Of a stretch of 22,032 bases of DNA, positions 13,327 to 20,411 are shown piece after piece. The stretch comes from Phascolarctobacterium_B sp045598345 (GTDB lineage: Bacteria > Bacillota > Negativicutes > Acidaminococcales > Acidaminococcaceae), in NCBI GenBank assembly GCA_045598345.1, contig JAZLLX010000140.1, positions 1 through 22,032 on the forward strand, read 5' to 3'. The position numbers and the translations under genes were made by a program. The notes under the pieces were generated by a model. That model saw only the letters and a program-made list of their open reading frames with translations. It made no database searches and had not been told where the DNA came from. Each line of letters opens with the position of its first letter. Positions within the stretch are counted from its first letter, which is position 1.

Positions 13327-14400
13327 ATGGGATTTTTTAGTGGGCTTAAAAATTGTTGTAAGCGTATCTATAATGGAGCAAAGGCAGTAGTTTCTGCAGG
13401 ATATCATGCGGCAAAAGCTGTTGTGACTACTGGATATCATGCGATTAAATCAGTTGTTTCATCAGCTTATAATGGCGCTAAAAAAGTTATTACAGAGTGT
13501 TGGCATGGTATTGTTGGGGTTTGTCCGTTTTTGGGAAAACTTTGGGAAAAAGCAAAAGAATATGGCGAAAAAGGATTAAGTTGGCTAAAGGAACAATGGA
13601 AAAAATTTACTGGAGAGGAACAGGCAGAAGAAGCTAAGAGGATGCTTCGGGCATTGATGGAACATTATTCCCAGTACCAAAAAAATTATGAACAACAAGT
13701 GTATGCTTTGGCAGAGCAGAATAGGCAGTATGTTGACAGAATTAATTATGTTAAGAAGCAGATGATGCAGGTGGCTTTTGTTCATACGCAAAGCATTTTA
13801 CAAAAGCTGAAATACGAGCAAAAATTTATTGTTGATTATTGTAGGGAAACAACAGGGTTTAATTTTGAAGCTTTGAGAAGTGAAAATAAACTCATAAAGA
13901 TTGATTTTGAAAAACATTTTTGGATTAATACGGGCAAGGCAATATTAACACTGGGTTTTTGGACACGTAAACAGGCACGGGAATCTATGGACGCCGTTAT
14001 GGAAGAAGAGGCAAAAGTAAGAGATATAATTTCACGGTCTGATGCCGAATTGGAACGGTTTAGATGTGTAAATAAAGCATTGAAAAATACGGCTAAATAT
14101 TTAGAAGAAATGGCAGAAGTATATGAAGATATGTTGCTAAAAGCAGATGGTGTAGTTGGTTATATGAGATTGTTAAGCATGCAATATGCTCATTCATTGG
14201 ATATTATTGATTGCAAGTTGGAATATCTGCCAAAATCTGACCAGCATTTATTGAAAGCATTATTTGATATGACGGTTATTTTGAATAAGATAGCTAAGAT
14301 GAGTTTAACTTCGTCAAGTGAAACCGAAGATGTTGAAAATTATGAAACAGATTTAGTGGCACATAAGAAAGAATTTGATAAATTGAATAAGGCAGCATAA
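13327..14400 (+). CDS. Protein with four 11-residue amphipathic repeats and coiled coil
   Basis: The 357-residue protein starts MGFFSGLKNCC. Residues 16-59 are four exact 11-residue units (N16-Y26, H27-Y37, H38-Y48, N49-W59) with the pattern N/H-G/A-x-K-x-V-V/I-x-x-G/A-Y. Such 11-mers form long amphipathic helices that lie on membranes, as in synucleins and perilipins. A Trp/Lys-rich segment follows (LWEKAKEYGEKGLSWLKEQWKKF, 70-92), then a long helical region (95-160; 205-270) likely to be coiled coil. There is no enzyme motif. GGAGGCGA precedes the ATG. The gene lies between the small paralogues and the HNH-like gene, with 10 bp to the latter. It probably assembles on membranes as a pore, coat or scaffold; this is inference. 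Confidence 0.65.
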   Translation: MGFFSGLKNCCKRIYNGAKAVVSAGYHAAKAVVTTGYHAIKSVVSSAYNGAKKVITECWHGIVGVCPFLGKLWEKAKEYGEKGLSWLKEQWKKFTGEEQAEEAKRMLRALMEHYSQYQKNYEQQVYALAEQNRQYVDRINYVKKQMMQVAFVHTQSILQKLKYEQKFIVDYCRETTGFNFEALRSENKLIKIDFEKHFWINTGKAILTLGFWTRKQARESMDAVMEEEAKVRDIISRSDAELERFRCVNKALKNTAKYLEEMAEVYEDMLLKADGVVGYMRLLSMQYAHSLDIIDCKLEYLPKSDQHLLKALFDMTVILNKIAKMSLTSSSETEDVENYETDLVAHKKEFDKLNKAA

Positions 14401-14410
14401 GGAGAGAATT

Positions 14411-16513
14411 ATGGAACGTGAAGAAGTAATTAAAACCACATTGGAAAATGCTTCACCTTTAGAATTTGCAAAAAAACTCGAAGAAATTGAACTTTATGAT
14501 AAGAAGCAAGCGCAAGAAGTCATTGATGAGGTTTATAAAAAATTTAAAAGCGGAGAAGATATGGTGGATAGCATTGTTAAGCCAGTTACATTGTCTATTG
14601 CTGACGGTCTTTTAGAATGTTGTGCTGCCACAAGGGCATTAAGAAGAAAGGGATTGACCGCAAGTAGGGTTGTGTCTGAATGTGAAGCTTTTTCGTATCC
14701 TGATGATATTGTGGAGAAAAAAGATGCGTACGAAGAGCAAAATGCTATAGATGGATATGTTGAATACAAAAATATGCGTGAACGGATGAGTAGAAGCGAG
14801 GCAGAAGTAATCAATAATGAATATCTTAATTCTTTGACGATTGGTGAGCGTGTAGATGAATCTGTGGAACCCAATTCAGATATGTCTGAATATACAGCCG
14901 GAAATAGAACAGCTTATTATGATAGTGAGGCAGGAAAATCAGAATATATGGATTCCCGTTATGGCAAACACGATACTACCAAAGATGAATACTTGGGAAA
15001 GCAAATCAAACGTGATGATGCTAACACAGACCATGTTATTCCGATTAAGCAGATTCATAATGAAATGAAAGATAATGTCGCATTAAACAACGCAGATATT
15101 AAAGAAATTGCCAATATCAAGGAAAATTACAGAATTACATCGCAGGATTTTAACAAATCGAAAGGGGCATTAACAAATCAGGAAGTTGTAGACAGAGATG
15201 CAGACGAACTGAAAAAATGGGATAAAAACCGTCTCTTAAAAACAGAAAATGAAGCGAGACAAGCAGTTGTTAATAAGGCAAATGAGTGTGTTTTTAATAC
15301 TTTGACTTTGAGGGGTAATGTTGATACAAGATTGACTTATAAAGAAAGAAACGATTTACGGAATTCTGAAAAACGGGAGTTTGCAAGGGCGGAAAAAGAA
15401 AAAGGCGAAGCCCTTACCAATACTGAAAAAGATAATATTTCTAAAATTTTAAGATATGATGCTTATGTAAAACATAGGGAAAATTTTGAAAAAGAATATG
15501 AAAAACTTGTCCAACAAGCGGAAAAAGAAAACGGTACTTTGACTATTGCTCAAAAAGCAGAAATCAAGAAAAACTTTAGAAAGGAATACGAAGAAAAAAC
15601 ACGAAAGGAATTACAACTGCAGAAAAGTAAGGAAGTGTATGTAAGTTTAGGAAATGTTGCTTATGAACAGACAAAAGATTATGCCTGTGGCAATTTCATT
15701 TTATTTTTACTTAAACCGCTATATTATGAAATGAAAGATATTGTATTGCATGGCTTGGAAAAGGGTGTACACACTAATGGTAAAATAAAGGCAATAAAAA
15801 AGCGTTTTAATCGTGTAAAAGATTATGTTCTTGCCAATGCAGGTGAATTTGCAGTTGGCAGTTTTTGGGATTTTCTTAAGATGTTTTTAAGTTCGCTGAT
15901 TGAAGCACTAATAAATATGTTTATTGGGTTCTTCAAAATGATTGGCAAAATTATAAAGGAAGCATTTAAGATTTTGGTAAGATCATGTAAAATTATTTGG
16001 GGTTCGGAAGGAAAAGATATGACATCTAGACAAAAAGGAGATGCTATACTTAAATTAATTGGAGGGTCAGTAGGGGCTTTGTCTGGTGTAGCAATAGATT
16101 ATATGTTCTCTGTTACAGGAATGCCGGGCTGGTTGCGTGTTCCTATTTCTACAATTGGAGCGGGATTTATTTCGGCTATAATAATGTGTGCATTACATAA
16201 AATGGATTTGTTTAGTGTTAGGTCTGAACAACGTAGAATGGCAATAGAAGCAATTTTTAAAGCACGAATTGATGCTGTTCATAAAGCAGTAAATGCAATG
16301 AATGTTACTGCACTTAATGTATTGCAGACACAGGAAAAAATGTTTGATGACATTATTGGGTCTCTGAAAACTGGTTTAAATACACAACAATATAACATAG
16401 TAGTTGAGCAGACAGTAAAACTTTCCAATTTCTTCCGTATAGAGTTACCATATAGTTCAACGGATGAATTTGTAAAAAAATACGATTTAAGTGATGAAAT
16501 TGTGATTGTATAA
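14411..16513 (+). CDS. HNH-like nuclease motif protein with C-terminal membrane region
   Basis: The 700-residue protein has several parts: a helical N-terminus (1-130); an HNH-like betabeta-alpha-metal motif at about 200-256 (TDHVIPIKQIH with D207-H208, then ANIKENYRITSQDFNKSKG with N239, N248 and K251); a long charged coiled coil (260-410); hydrophobic and amphipathic segments (about 425-445, 482-525); and two Gly-rich membrane helices (about 545-567 and 576-596) before a helical C-terminus. DHVIP...N...NxxKG is the order seen in HNH domains, including that of Cas9. No Cys4 zinc knuckle is present. GGAGAG lies 4 bp before the ATG. It ends the operon, 88 bp before a strong terminator. A membrane-tethered DNase acting on invading DNA, or a toxin effector, is plausible. 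I know of no named family with this full architecture. Confidence 0.7.
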   Translation: MEREEVIKTTLENASPLEFAKKLEEIELYDKKQAQEVIDEVYKKFKSGEDMVDSIVKPVTLSIADGLLECCAATRALRRKGLTASRVVSECEAFSYPDDIVEKKDAYEEQNAIDGYVEYKNMRERMSRSEAEVINNEYLNSLTIGERVDESVEPNSDMSEYTAGNRTAYYDSEAGKSEYMDSRYGKHDTTKDEYLGKQIKRDDANTDHVIPIKQIHNEMKDNVALNNADIKEIANIKENYRITSQDFNKSKGALTNQEVVDRDADELKKWDKNRLLKTENEARQAVVNKANECVFNTLTLRGNVDTRLTYKERNDLRNSEKREFARAEKEKGEALTNTEKDNISKILRYDAYVKHRENFEKEYEKLVQQAEKENGTLTIAQKAEIKKNFRKEYEEKTRKELQLQKSKEVYVSLGNVAYEQTKDYACGNFILFLLKPLYYEMKDIVLHGLEKGVHTNGKIKAIKKRFNRVKDYVLANAGEFAVGSFWDFLKMFLSSLIEALINMFIGFFKMIGKIIKEAFKILVRSCKIIWGSEGKDMTSRQKGDAILKLIGGSVGALSGVAIDYMFSVTGMPGWLRVPISTIGAGFISAIIMCALHKMDLFSVRSEQRRMAIEAIFKARIDAVHKAVNAMNVTALNVLQTQEKMFDDIIGSLKTGLNTQQYNIVVEQTVKLSNFFRIELPYSSTDEFVKKYDLSDEIVIV

Positions 16514-16601
16514 TAAAAATAAAAATTGGAAAAAATTTTCTCTATCAAAAATCTAAGCCACAGTTATTAAAAGGTTCAGAGAGGTAATAAAATTTGTGAA
16601 C

Positions 16602-16635
16602 AAAACACCGTTGGAAAATCAGCAACGGTGTTTTT
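16602..16635 (+). terminator. Strong intrinsic terminator closing the accessory operon
   Basis: AAAACACCGTTG (16602-16613) pairs perfectly with CAACGGTGTTTT (16623-16634) around a 9-base loop and is followed by T residues. It ends transcription from 11621 before the toxin-antitoxin promoter at 16653. Confidence 0.9.
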
Positions 16636-16652
16636 AATTATGAAAAATTAAG

Positions 16653-16681
16653 TTGACAAACCCTATTACATAGGGTAAAAT
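16653..16681 (+). promoter_or_regulatory. Promoter and operator of toxin-antitoxin module 1
   Basis: TTGACA (16653-16658) and TAAAAT (16676-16681) are 17 bp apart. A 7-bp inverted repeat ACCCTAT-TAC-ATAGGGT (16660-16676) fills the spacer, where the antitoxin (with or without toxin) could bind and shut off its own promoter. Confidence 0.8.
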
Positions 16682-16708
16682 AATATCATAAAAAGAATGA
16701 GGACTAAT

Positions 16709-17041
16709 ATGACAAGAGAATTTATTACAATACCTTCATTTCTTGCGAAATGGAAAAAACTAAATCTTGACGATAAGGATATGATTAGGTTGGAACAGGA
16801 ACTTTTGAACAATCCTAAAATTGGACCTGTTATGAAGGGAACTGGCGGTGTCCGTAAAATGCGTTTTGCTTTTGAAAATAGAAGTAAAAGCGGGTCTGTA
16901 AGGGTAATATATGTGGACTTTGAAGTTTATAAGAAAATATATTTGCTTGATGTTTATCAAAAGTCAGACAAGGATAACTTGACAGAAAAAGAAAGAGCCC
17001 AAATAAAGGGCTTGGTAGAGTTATTAGAAATGAATTTGTAA
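16709..17041 (+). CDS. RelE/HigB-type toxin, module 1
   Basis: The 110-residue protein has the RelE/HigB-like toxin plan: two N-terminal helices (SFLAKWKKLNLDDKDMIRLEQELLNNP), then GPVMKGTGGVRKMRFAFENRSKSGSVRVIYVDF, where Arg and Lys cluster on beta strands, then YLLDVYQKSDKDNLTEKERAQIKGLVE. The KG-GGVRK...GK/SGS-RV-Y pattern and YxKxxxxxLT(E)xE motif are typical of the HigB-2/YgjN-like branch, which cleaves mRNA on the ribosome. I chose ATG 16709 because TGAGGA lies 6 bp upstream; the in-frame ATG at 16697 overlaps that site. The HTH antitoxin follows 24 bp later, giving the toxin-first order usual for higBA. Confidence 0.85.
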   Translation: MTREFITIPSFLAKWKKLNLDDKDMIRLEQELLNNPKIGPVMKGTGGVRKMRFAFENRSKSGSVRVIYVDFEVYKKIYLLDVYQKSDKDNLTEKERAQIKGLVELLEMNL

Positions 17042-17064
17042 TATTATTCAAAGAAGGTGTTGCT

Positions 17065-17451
17065 ATGAGCAGGTTTGATGAGATTATGAAGGGATTGCAG
17101 GAAGCAATTGATTATGAAAAGGGGAATAAAAAAGGTGCGGTTGTCCATAAATTAGAAATTAAGGATATTCCTAATTTCGCATCCACAGAAATTCGTGAGA
17201 TAAGAAAAGCCGCCAATATGACGCAAAGTGTTTTTGCCGCCTGTATAGGTGTGACTAAAAAGGCAGTGGAGGCGTGGGAATGTGGGCGGACACACCCGGA
17301 AGGAGCGGCACGGAGAATGATTGGTTTGCTAAAAGATAATCCTGATTTTGCTGAAAAAGTTGGAATAATTAAAAAGTATTCACCTCAACGGGGGCGCTTG
17401 TATCAGGATTTTGAGCAACCATTAATGAAAGTTTCAGACGATTTTGCTTGA
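17065..17451 (+). CDS. HTH antitoxin (HigA/NadS-like), module 1
   Basis: The 128-residue protein contains a helix-turn-helix of the XRE type at about residues 42-75 (EIREIRKAANMTQSVFAACIGVTKKAVEAWECG). This resembles HigA and NadS antitoxins, with an N-terminal extension (1-40) that probably binds the toxin. It should neutralise the toxin encoded just upstream and repress the promoter at 16653. AAGAAGGTG precedes the ATG. The C-terminal tail after about residue 105 (SPQRGRLYQDFEQPLMKVSDDFA) extends beyond the usual family end. The stop codon overlaps the -35 of the downstream T-box promoter, so the two transcription units touch. Confidence 0.85.
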   Translation: MSRFDEIMKGLQEAIDYEKGNKKGAVVHKLEIKDIPNFASTEIREIRKAANMTQSVFAACIGVTKKAVEAWECGRTHPEGAARRMIGLLKDNPDFAEKVGIIKKYSPQRGRLYQDFEQPLMKVSDDFA

Positions 17452-17476
17452 CAAATCTTTTAAGAGTGAGTAGAAT
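17448..17476 (+). promoter_or_regulatory. Promoter of the Trp T-box leader
   Basis: TTGACA (17448-17453) overlaps the antitoxin stop codon; TAGAAT (17471-17476) is 17 bp downstream. The leader should start near 17483. Confidence 0.8.
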
Positions 17477-17482
17477 ATTGCC

Positions 17483-17759
17483 ATAAACCATTGAGGAAGA
17501 AGAGTAGATTCCGTGAACATTTTTTAAGAGCGAGCTGCTGGCGGTGAGAGTGCGGCAGAAAATGTGGAATTGAATGGACTTCTGAGGGCGAGCGGAAATG
17601 GCGTAAGCCAGAGTATGTAAGACGGGGCAGAACTCCCCGTGAACAAAGGTTGGCATATGGTGGTATGCAAAAAGTGGGCGCATCAAAGCGTCAAGCCGGG
17701 TGGCACCGCAGGTTATTCAACCTGTCCCAGCAAATTTGTTTAGCCGGGACAGGTTTTTT
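17483..17759 (+). promoter_or_regulatory. T-box leader, predicted tryptophan (UGG) specifier
   Basis: The leader of about 280 nt contains the T-box GGGTGGCACCGC (17698-17709, consensus GGGTGGNACCGCG). It also has stem I elements including AAGAGCGAGC, GGTGAGAGTGCGG and the CTGAGGGCGAGC that follows the specifier loop. A TGG triplet in GAATGGACTTCTGAG (17575-17577) sits where the specifier codon is expected, pointing to tRNA-Trp. The terminator is AACCTGTCCC (17719-17728) / GGGACAGGTT (17746-17755) plus a T run. Uncharged tRNA-Trp would pair with the T-box and prevent termination, turning on the downstream trpB2-like gene. Confidence 0.88.
17719..17759 (+). terminator. T-box conditional terminator
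   Basis: A 10-bp perfect stem (AACCTGTCCC / GGGACAGGTT) with a 17-base loop and a TTTTTT tail lies 25 bp before the ATG at 17784. It is the terminator alternative to the antiterminator formed with the T-box sequence. Confidence 0.88.
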
Positions 17760-17783
17760 GTATCCCGGGGAAAGGAAGGAAAA

Positions 17784-19148
17784 ATGGAAAAGATTCCCTA
17801 CAAAATTTTCTTGACAGAGGAGGAAATGCCTAAGAGTTGGTACAACATTCGTGCTGATATGCCGAACAAACCGGCACCGCTCTTAAACCCTCAAACCAAA
17901 CAGCCCTGCACTTTGGCAGAGCTGGAAAAAGTTTTCTGCACGGAACTGGCAAAACAGGAACTGGATGACAGCACCCGTTTTATCCCCATTCCTGAGGAGA
18001 TTCGTAACTTCTATCGGATGTTCCGTCCCTCTCCTTTGATTCGTGCCTATTGCCTGGAAGAGAAATTAGGTACACCGGCACATATCTATTACAAGTTTGA
18101 AGGCAACAATACCAGCGGCAGCCACAAACTGAACTCCGCCATTGCCCAGGCCTATTATGCCAAACAGCAGGGTTTGAAGGGCGTAACTACGGAAACAGGA
18201 GCAGGGCAATGGGGTACGGCACTCTCTATGGCTTGCTCTTACTACGGTTTGGATTGCAAAGTATTTATGGTAAAAGTTTCCTATGAGCAAAAGCCGTTCC
18301 GCCGTGAAGTTATGCATGTTTATGGAGCATCTGTAACCCCATCACCTTCTATAGAAACATCAGTGGGCAGAAAAATTTTGATGGAACATCCCGGCACTAA
18401 CGGTTCTTTGGGTTGTGCCATTTCTGAAGCGGTGGAAGTCGCAGTAAATTTGGACGGCTACCGTTATGTGTTAGGTTCGGTTATGAATTTAGTCGGCTTG
18501 CACCAGTCCATTATCGGTTTGGAAACAAAGGCGGCACTTGATAAATATGGCATTAAAGCGGATATCATTATCGGTTGTGCCGGTGGCGGTTCCAATTTGC
18601 AGGGCTTGATAGCACCCTTTATGGGGGAAAAAATCCGTGGGGAAAATGATTACCGGATTATTGCGGTGGAACCGAAATCCTGCCCGAGTTTGACAAGAGG
18701 CGCTTTCGCCTATGATTATTGTGATACAGGGCATATTTGTCCTTTGGCAAAAATGAAGACCTTGGGCAGTAACTTTATTCCCAGCGCCAACCACGCAGGG
18801 GGACTTCGTTATCACGGCATGAGCAGCACTTTGAGCCAACTTTATGAAGACGGTTTAATGGAAGCCACCAGCGTGGAGCAGACCAAGGTTTTTGAAGCAG
18901 GCATTGAGTTTGCCCGGGTGGAGGGCATTTTGCCGGCGCCGGAAAGCAATCACGCCATCCGCATTGCCATTGATGAGGCCTTGAAATGCAAGGAAACAGG
19001 CGAAGCAAAAAATATTGTCTTTGGACTTACAGGCACAGGTTATTTTGACTTGTTTGCTTATGAACGATTCCGTAATAAAGAAATGGCGGATTATATTCCG
19101 ACCGATGAGGAATTGCAAGCATCCTTTGCCAAGTTACCGAAAGTATAA
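17784..19148 (+). CDS. trpB: Tryptophan synthase beta chain-like protein, TrpB2 type
   Basis: The 454-residue PLP enzyme is of the longer TrpB2 class. It carries the PLP lysine in NTSGSHKLNSA (K115), ETGAGQWG (137-144; TrpB1 has ETGAGQHG), the phosphate-binding GGGSN (267-271) and the TrpB2-typical HAGGLRYHG. It should join indole and serine to make tryptophan. TrpB2 enzymes usually act without a TrpA partner, and no trpA or other trp gene is near, so it may salvage indole. Start ATG 17784 follows AAAGGAAGG; the frame is open upstream through the T-box, but that part is leader. The Trp T-box fits the product well. A bidirectional terminator follows at 19152. Confidence 0.92.
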   Translation: MEKIPYKIFLTEEEMPKSWYNIRADMPNKPAPLLNPQTKQPCTLAELEKVFCTELAKQELDDSTRFIPIPEEIRNFYRMFRPSPLIRAYCLEEKLGTPAHIYYKFEGNNTSGSHKLNSAIAQAYYAKQQGLKGVTTETGAGQWGTALSMACSYYGLDCKVFMVKVSYEQKPFRREVMHVYGASVTPSPSIETSVGRKILMEHPGTNGSLGCAISEAVEVAVNLDGYRYVLGSVMNLVGLHQSIIGLETKAALDKYGIKADIIIGCAGGGSNLQGLIAPFMGEKIRGENDYRIIAVEPKSCPSLTRGAFAYDYCDTGHICPLAKMKTLGSNFIPSANHAGGLRYHGMSSTLSQLYEDGLMEATSVEQTKVFEAGIEFARVEGILPAPESNHAIRIAIDEALKCKETGEAKNIVFGLTGTGYFDLFAYERFRNKEMADYIPTDEELQASFAKLPKV

Positions 19149-19149
19149 A

Positions 19150-19180
19150 AAAAATCCCACGCAAAGCGTGGGGTTTTTTA
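19150..19180. terminator. Bidirectional intrinsic terminator
   Basis: AAAATCCCACGC and GCGTGGGGTTTT pair around an AAA loop, with A/T runs on each side. It serves trpB2 and the convergent crcB. Confidence 0.88.
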
Positions 19181-19555
19181 ATGCCAATGTCGGGTCAGGT
19201 AAATGCCAAAACCACAAGCAAGTATGGAAAGCAACATGGTATTTGCGGCATAGAAAAGACCAAGAAAAATTTTGTTGTGCTCCAACATATAAATGACATC
19301 ATAAGCAACGGCACTAAGAGCGGTGTAGCCGCCTAAAAAGCCAACGCACAACATCAGACGGAGACCATCATTAAGGCAACATTTTTCTGATATCAAAGTA
19401 AGAATAACACCTATGGCAAAACAACCGCTGATATTAATGCCTAAAATAGTTAATGGGGGACAAGTATGCCAGAATTTTGAACAATAAACAATAAGCAGGT
19501 AGCGGAGCATAGCCCCAATAGCGCCGCCAATACCGACCAATAAAAGATTTTGCAT
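19178..19555 (-). CDS. crcB: CrcB/Fluc family fluoride channel, atypical
   Basis: The 125-residue protein has four membrane helices and the family landmarks GIGGAIGAMLRYLL (R18), TILGINISGCFAIGV (N41) and GFLGGYTALSA. Fluc channels expel fluoride as antiparallel dimers. Normally the third helix break reads TTFSTF, with two pore Phe residues; here it reads TALSAV, so they are Leu80 and Val83. The start is ATG 19555, with AAGGAG 7 bp upstream; the frame extends 37 codons further but no ribosome site supports that. No fluoride riboswitch is visible before it. A DUF190 gene, often next to crcB, lies 2 kb away at 21534. Fold assignment is firm; fluoride transport is less so because the Phe box is missing. 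Confidence 0.82.
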   Translation of the reverse strand: MQNLLLVGIGGAIGAMLRYLLIVYCSKFWHTCPPLTILGINISGCFAIGVILTLISEKCCLNDGLRLMLCVGFLGGYTALSAVAYDVIYMLEHNKIFLGLFYAANTMLLSILACGFGIYLTRHWH

Positions 19556-19580
19556 AATAAATTCTCCTTGTGTGTTTGTT

Positions 19581-19589
19581 ATTATAGCA
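19581..19589 (-). promoter_or_regulatory. Extended -10 promoter of crcB
   Basis: The minus strand reads TGCTATAAT, an extended -10 (TATAAT at 19581-19586), about 25 bp before the crcB start. No clear -35 was found. Confidence 0.55.
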
Positions 19590-19642
19590 CAAATTACTAT
19601 TAAGGTTATACATTTGGTGAGGATTATTTGTAAAAAAATAAA

Positions 19643-19688
19643 ATTATGCTTAAAAGATATTGACAATAACTTTTAAGCATAATATAAT
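19643..19688 (+). promoter_or_regulatory. Consensus promoter with 14-bp inverted-repeat operator, module 2
   Basis: TTGACA (19660-19665) and TATAAT (19683-19688) match consensus fully with 17 bp between. The -35 is flanked by perfect 14-bp arms ATTATGCTTAAAAG (19643-19656) and CTTTTAAGCATAAT (19670-19683), the second reaching into the -10. This is a likely two-half-site operator for the antitoxin at 20068. Confidence 0.9.
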
Positions 19689-19709
19689 ATGAGTGCAAAG
19701 GGGATAAAA

Positions 19710-20084
19710 ATGCGTAAAATTTTATTTTATGTCACCAAACAAGGCAAGTCGCCAGTGCATGACTATCTTGCACAATTAGCAGGGGAAACTTCTAAAGATG
19801 CAAGAATAAAATTGAATAAAGTACATGATTATATTCAGTGTTTGGCAGAATACGGACACTTGGCTTTGCCGGCAAAATATGGCAAACATCTGAGCGGGCA
19901 GATTTGGGAATTGCGCCCCATCAGGGACAGAATTTTGTTCGCCGCAATAGTGGAAAGCCAATATGTATTATTGCATGTGTTTATGAAACAGACACAAAAG
20001 ACCCCGAAAAAAGAAATTGAGCAGGCGGAAAGAGAACTGAAGGATTTTATGGAAAGGAGCGGTTTTTATGGCAGCAAAAAATAA
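19710..20084 (+). CDS. RelE-type toxin, Gp49-like/HigB, module 2
   Basis: The 124-residue protein is of the phage-derived Gp49-like HigB branch of RelE toxins. It has FYVTKQGKSPVHDYLAQL at the start, LNKVHDYIQCLAEYG in the helical part, KYGKHLSGQIWELRPIRDRILFAAI with the typical ELR...R-R strand, and VLLHVFMKQTQKTPKKEIEQAERELKDF at the end (FxKKtqkTPxxEIexA). These toxins cut mRNA at the ribosome. I chose ATG 19710 since AAAGGGGA lies just before it; the ATG at 19689 would coincide with the promoter -10 edge. The antitoxin gene overlaps its end by 17 bp. Confidence 0.9.
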   Translation: MRKILFYVTKQGKSPVHDYLAQLAGETSKDARIKLNKVHDYIQCLAEYGHLALPAKYGKHLSGQIWELRPIRDRILFAAIVESQYVLLHVFMKQTQKTPKKEIEQAERELKDFMERSGFYGSKK

Positions 20085-20394
20085 AAAATATGAAACTTTT
20101 CCAGAGTGGCAGGATGTGCGTTCCGAATTGTTTTCCCAGGAAGAAATTGCTGAAAGCAATTTGCGGGTGGCACTAATCGGTGAACTGATTAAGGCACGGA
20201 AGGAAAAGGGACTTTCACAAAAACGTCTGGAGGAAATGAGCGGCGTGAAACAGCCGGTTATTGCCCGTATGGAGAGGGGAACCACCTCCCCAACTCTCAG
20301 CACGGTGATTAGGGTTTTGGCTTCGCTGGGGAAAACCCTTTACATTGGGGATTTGCAAGAACCGTCACAAAATGCCATGGTGGCGGAAAGATAA
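20068..20394 (+). CDS. XRE-family antitoxin (HigA), module 2
   Basis: The 108-residue protein has a toxin-binding N-terminal part (1-32; WQDVRSELFSQEEIAESNLRVAL) and an XRE helix-turn-helix at about 36-72 (IGELIKARKEKGLSQKRLEEMSGVKQPVIARMERG), followed by the family TSPTLSTVIRVLASLGKTL. It neutralises the toxin encoded immediately upstream, with overlapping frames, and should bind the inverted repeat at 19643-19683. AAAGGAG precedes the ATG inside the toxin gene. ychF begins 17 bp after the stop with no clear promoter between, so it may share this transcript. Confidence 0.9.
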   Translation: MAAKNKKYETFPEWQDVRSELFSQEEIAESNLRVALIGELIKARKEKGLSQKRLEEMSGVKQPVIARMERGTTSPTLSTVIRVLASLGKTLYIGDLQEPSQNAMVAER

Positions 20395-20411
20395 TTTTTA
20401 GGAGGAATAAA

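Noticed and set aside
19556..19709. Fluoride riboswitch before crcB
   Set aside because: No GC-rich pseudoknot-like element or GGCGATGG-type start is visible; the region is AT-rich and holds a divergent promoter/operator.
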